A stretch of DNA of 64,000 bases. It comes from TMED23 sp913054205. GTDB lineage: Bacteria > Pseudomonadota > Alphaproteobacteria > Rhodospirillales > UBA2165. The position numbers and the translations under genes are program-made. The stretch lies in the NCBI GenBank assembly GCA_046582495.1, contig JAYGEG010000067.1, positions 1-64,000 on the forward strand. Reading direction: 5' to 3'. Positions 61,006 through 64,000 of the stretch are shown piece after piece; position 1 is the stretch's first letter; each line of letters begins with the position of its first letter. The notes beneath the pieces were generated by a model. The model was not told where the DNA came from. It saw nothing but the letters and a program-made list of their open reading frames with translations, and ran no database searches.

Positions 61006-62265
61006 ATGTTCAAGTCTCTAACTCACCCCCTACGTATGTTTGTTGTCACGGCCATGATTGCCGCTGCAATGTTATTTGCGCTACCGGCAAATGTTCAGGC
61101 CAAAAATCTAAAAATTGGTTTCAGCATGGCGTTGACCGGACCTTTGGCTGGTGCAGGTAAAGCAGCCCTCATTGCCATGAAAATCTGGAAAGACGACATC
61201 AATAAAAAAGGCGGCCTATTAGGGCGCAAAATTGAATTTGTCTATTATGATGATGCAACGTCGCCCTCCAAGGTGCCCGGCATCTATTCTAAATTGCTGA
61301 ACGTCGACAAAGTTGATCTCGTGGTATCCAGTTATGGCACCAACGAAATTTCGCCGGCGATGCCGATCATTATGCGCAAAGGCTTGGTGTTCATGTCTTT
61401 GTTTGGCTTGGCAGTGAACGACAAGTTCAACTACGACCGCTATTTCCAAATTATGCCAGCGGGTCCTATTCCAAAAGATGACTGGTCTCGTGGCTATTTC
61501 AAACTCGCCATGGAGCAAAACCCAAAACCGAAATCTATTGCTCTCCTGTCTGAAGACGCAGATTTTGCTTTGAGCGCGGTTGCCGGTGCCAGGCGCCACG
61601 CCAAACGTCTCGGCCTAAAAATTGTTTATGACAAAACATTCCCGTTCGGCTCCCCCGATGTGACCTCGGTCATGCGGGCAATTATAGCTGCCAAGGCGGA
61701 TTTGATCTATATCGGATCCTATCCCGGCGGCTCGGTTGGTCTTGTCAAAGCGGCTAATGAGTTGGATCTTAAAGCCAAAATGTTCGGCGGCGGCATGGTT
61801 GGTTTGCAATTTGCCGGCATTCAGAAAAACTTAGGACCGATGCTCAACGGCATCGTCAATTATGATTTCTGGGTACCAGAACCAACTCTTAATTTCCCTG
61901 GCGTCAAAGAATTCCTGAAAAAATATCAGGCGGGTGCCAAGGGTAAAGGTGTTGATCCGTTTGGTCACTATCTGCCGCCTTTCGCCTATTCCTATCTCCA
62001 AATTTTGGGCGATGCGGTAACGGCAGTCGGTAGCCTCGACCAAAAGAAAATCGCCGCCTACATCCATAAGACGACCTTCAAGACGGTGGTTGGAAATGTG
62101 AGCTTCGCCAAGAACGGCGAATGGGCAAAAACCCGCACGCTGCAGATTCAATTCCGCGATGTTAAAGCCAATGATATCGCGCAATTTAACAAGCCGGGAA
62201 AGCGGATCGTGCTTTATCCCGATAGTGTTAAATCCGGAAGTATTGTATATCCATATAAGCAGTAG
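61006..62265 (+). CDS. branched-chain amino acid-type ABC transporter substrate-binding protein
   Basis: 419 residues from the ATG at 61006 (AAGGAG upstream); the longer open frame from 60607 overlaps ridA. Signal peptide: FVVTAMIAAAMLFALPANVQA, mature start KNLKIGFSM. Type I periplasmic-binding fold of the LivK family: MALTGPLAGAGKAALIAMKI, GGLLGRKIEFVYYDDATSP, and VDLVVSSYGTNEISPAMPI. The ligand may be an amino acid, amide or aromatic acid. First gene of livK-livH-livM, 63 bases from livH. Confidence 0.92.
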   Translation: MFKSLTHPLRMFVVTAMIAAAMLFALPANVQAKNLKIGFSMALTGPLAGAGKAALIAMKIWKDDINKKGGLLGRKIEFVYYDDATSPSKVPGIYSKLLNVDKVDLVVSSYGTNEISPAMPIIMRKGLVFMSLFGLAVNDKFNYDRYFQIMPAGPIPKDDWSRGYFKLAMEQNPKPKSIALLSEDADFALSAVAGARRHAKRLGLKIVYDKTFPFGSPDVTSVMRAIIAAKADLIYIGSYPGGSVGLVKAANELDLKAKMFGGGMVGLQFAGIQKNLGPMLNGIVNYDFWVPEPTLNFPGVKEFLKKYQAGAKGKGVDPFGHYLPPFAYSYLQILGDAVTAVGSLDQKKIAAYIHKTTFKTVVGNVSFAKNGEWAKTRTLQIQFRDVKANDIAQFNKPGKRIVLYPDSVKSGSIVYPYKQ

Positions 62266-62328
62266 ATAATAGCTGCAGTTTAAATATCGTATTAGTTCAA
62301 CACCAAGGTAACAGGGGCCCGCATAACA

Positions 62329-63204
62329 GTGTTTACAGTTGATTTATTATTAAACGCTGTTTTTGCGGGCCTTATGCTTGGTGCGTTTTATGCGGCGGTG
62401 GCGCTCGGCTTGTCGATTGCTTTTGGCCAGCTCGACATCGTCAACATTGCGCATCCGACATTCGTTATTATGGGTTCCTTCGTTGCATACATTCTCAATG
62501 AAAATTTCGGCATTGATCCGGTTCTCATCGGCGTTGTATTTGTGCCGGTTTTTTATTTTATAGGCACAAACCTTTACCGATTTTACTATGTTAGCTTCGA
62601 GCGCACCAGCCAGGAATCTCTCAGCGGGCTCGCCTTCTTTTTCGGCCTTATGTTCATTATCGAGGTTCTCTTGATCCTGACGTTCGGCGTTGATTACCGG
62701 CTCGTAAGTGCGCCCTATATCGGCAAGACATTGCATATTGGTGTTCTCGACCTGCCTTACAGGATGCTGGTTCCTGCAATTGCCGCCTCCATTATGACCG
62801 GCGCAGTTGTTTTATACATGAGCAAGACGTTTATGGGAAAAGCCATACTGGCGGTTTCCCAAGATAGCCTCGCGTTGCAGCTCATGGGCGCTAATCCCCT
62901 GAAGGTAAAACGCGTGGCCATGGGGATCGCGATTGCCTCTGCGGCTCTCGCCGGCGCGCTGTTGATCATCATTCAACCGGTCGAGCCGTCGGTTGGCAGG
63001 CTCTATATCGGCCGAATTTTCGCCATCGTCGTTCTCGGCGGCATGGGCAGTATCAGTGGCACCTTTCTCGCCGCTATTTTAATTGGTGTGGTCGAAAGCT
63101 TCATTGCCACTTTTTATGGCCCGTCATGGGCACCGGCAGTCGGTTTCAGCATCCTTCTTTTAACCTTGGCTCTCCGGCCACAAGGAATATTTGGCAGGGC
63201 TTAA
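62329..63204 (+). CDS. branched-chain amino acid-type ABC transporter permease (LivH family)
   Basis: 291 residues from GTG 62329. Eight or so membrane helices. LivH features: FAGLMLGAFYAAVALGLSIA, FGQLDIVNIAHPTFVIMGSF, the EAA-like loop ALQLMGANPLKVKRVAMGIA and VVLGGMGSISGTFLAAILIG near the C-terminus. Its stop overlaps the livM start (TAATG). Confidence 0.92.
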   Translation: MFTVDLLLNAVFAGLMLGAFYAAVALGLSIAFGQLDIVNIAHPTFVIMGSFVAYILNENFGIDPVLIGVVFVPVFYFIGTNLYRFYYVSFERTSQESLSGLAFFFGLMFIIEVLLILTFGVDYRLVSAPYIGKTLHIGVLDLPYRMLVPAIAASIMTGAVVLYMSKTFMGKAILAVSQDSLALQLMGANPLKVKRVAMGIAIASAALAGALLIIIQPVEPSVGRLYIGRIFAIVVLGGMGSISGTFLAAILIGVVESFIATFYGPSWAPAVGFSILLLTLALRPQGIFGRA

Positions 63205-64000
63205 TGAAGATAGATAAATTCTGGATATCGGTCATTGTCATCCTCATCGCCGGGTTCGCCTTTACCAAAATCGCCGACAATGAGTTTTATTTCTTTACCA
63301 CCTACGTCGTCCTGCAAGGCCTGGTGATGGCGGTGGCGTGGAATATTCTGGGCGGTTTCACCGGCTACGTAAATTTTGGCAGCGCCGGGTTTTTCGCTGT
63401 TGGCGTCTATACGACAGTCGCCTTAAACAAGGCGTTCGCGCTGCCGTTACCGATTTTGATTTTGGCCGCTGGCGTTATTTGCGGGCTTTTAGGTTTGGCG
63501 GCGGGGTACCTCACCCTTCGGCTAAAAGGCGTTTATTTCGCAATCGCTACCCTGGCCACCGCGTTGGTATTCGAAACGATTATCTACAATTGGAAATATG
63601 TCGGCGGCGGTGCCGGCACCTACGTTCTTCAGCCTAAAGGCTCCTTTATTTTCGACAACTACATCGAGCTTTTATTTATGTTGATGCTCGTCATTGCCGT
63701 TGCTGCGACGGCGATCTCGCGATATCTCAGCTCATCGCGTTTAGGACAGGGTTTAACAGCGGTCCGTGACGATGAGGTCGCCGCTGAATGTATGGGTGTT
63801 CCGACGCTCAAATTGAAATTGATTTCGACGACAACGATGGGCGCTCTGATGGGCATCGCTGGGGCACCCTTTCCATTTTTTGTGACCTTCGTCGATCCTG
63901 TTTCTGCCTTTGCATTGGTCATCGCCGTCAATGCCATCGCCATGCCGATGATTGGCGGCACGGCGGTTTGGTACGGCCCGGTGATTGGCGCGCTGCTTCT
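63204..64000 (+). CDS. branched-chain amino acid-type ABC transporter permease (LivM family), cut by window end
   Basis: The frame opens at ATG 63204 and runs off the right edge (265 codons seen). LivM features: AWNILGGFTGYVNFGSAGFF, YLTLRLKGVYFAIATLATAL, the EAA-like loop GQGLTAVRDDEVAAECMGVP and IGGTAVWYGPVIGALLL at the edge. The ATPase genes (livG, livF) are expected beyond the window. Confidence 0.92.
   Translation, partial: MKIDKFWISVIVILIAGFAFTKIADNEFYFFTTYVVLQGLVMAVAWNILGGFTGYVNFGSAGFFAVGVYTTVALNKAFALPLPILILAAGVICGLLGLAAGYLTLRLKGVYFAIATLATALVFETIIYNWKYVGGGAGTYVLQPKGSFIFDNYIELLFMLMLVIAVAATAISRYLSSSRLGQGLTAVRDDEVAAECMGVPTLKLKLISTTTMGALMGIAGAPFPFFVTFVDPVSAFALVIAVNAIAMPMIGGTAVWYGPVIGALL

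Noticed and set aside
1..64000. tRNA genes, rRNA, CRISPR arrays, prophage
   Set aside because: I looked for T-loop signatures, regularly spaced repeats and phage structural genes by eye and saw none; a tRNAscan and CRISPR search would settle it.

Overview
The window looks like a chromosomal segment of a free-living, metabolically versatile alphaproteobacterium, probably marine or soil and of Rhodospirillales-like affinity (inference). The pointers are the housekeeping order pyrB - pyrC' - plsY - dprA - topA - rnr - ctp - rpmG - divK, a hisZ-type histidine regulator, gatCAB, a zinc-free L33, and many aromatic and amide catabolism genes. No tRNA, rRNA or CRISPR array was seen.

Layout. (1) 1-5067, plus strand: a catabolic run with a NicX-like ring-cleavage dioxygenase (5' end cut by the window), a NicD-like alpha/beta hydrolase, an acyl-CoA dehydrogenase, an acyl-CoA ligase and a CmcJ/NvfI-family protein. 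(2) 5070-12706, minus strand: a tight five-gene unit reading hmgA - fahA - a molybdopterin enzyme resembling pyrogallol hydroxytransferase - cytochrome P450 - TauE/SafE exporter. A MarR regulator is divergent from it, with a palindromic operator candidate between. (3) 13.3-19.3 kb: transporter, small membrane proteins, a dienelactone hydrolase and ligAB, mixed with gene relics (solute-binding protein, cysK 3' end, redoxin 3' end, amt 3' end). (4) 19.3-24.9 kb: gatCAB, a GST, a REP-associated transposase flanked by matching palindromes, and a methyltransferase with an in-frame UGA that looks like selenocysteine with a SECIS-like hairpin. (5) 25.0-28.3 kb: nrdAB behind a NrdR-box promoter and a hairpin-rich leader. 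(6) 28.3-49.7 kb: mostly housekeeping genes, with a truncated dprA, a truncated hybrid response regulator and a frameshifted TauE paralogue. (7) 50.3-58.5 kb: a catabolic island for amide, keto-acid or cyclic compounds (BKACE, two cyclase-family hydrolases, amidase, two 3-hydroxyisobutyrate-dehydrogenase-like enzymes, PuuE-like deacetylase, ABM monooxygenase). (8) 58.8-64.0 kb: a leaderless TRAP-type binding protein, RidA and a branched-chain amino acid ABC importer (livK, livH, livM), cut by the window end.

The observations most worth following up are the candidate selenoprotein methyltransferase (24120-24911), the homogentisate operon carrying a transhydroxylase-like molybdenum enzyme with an extra N-terminal domain (7066-10071), the structured nrd leader (25080-25316), the palindromes around the transposase, and three frameshifts that all sit at six-base A/T runs where a seventh base restores the frame. 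The region also has several abrupt junctions where the 3' ends of unrelated genes meet, which suggests repeated deletion or rearrangement.
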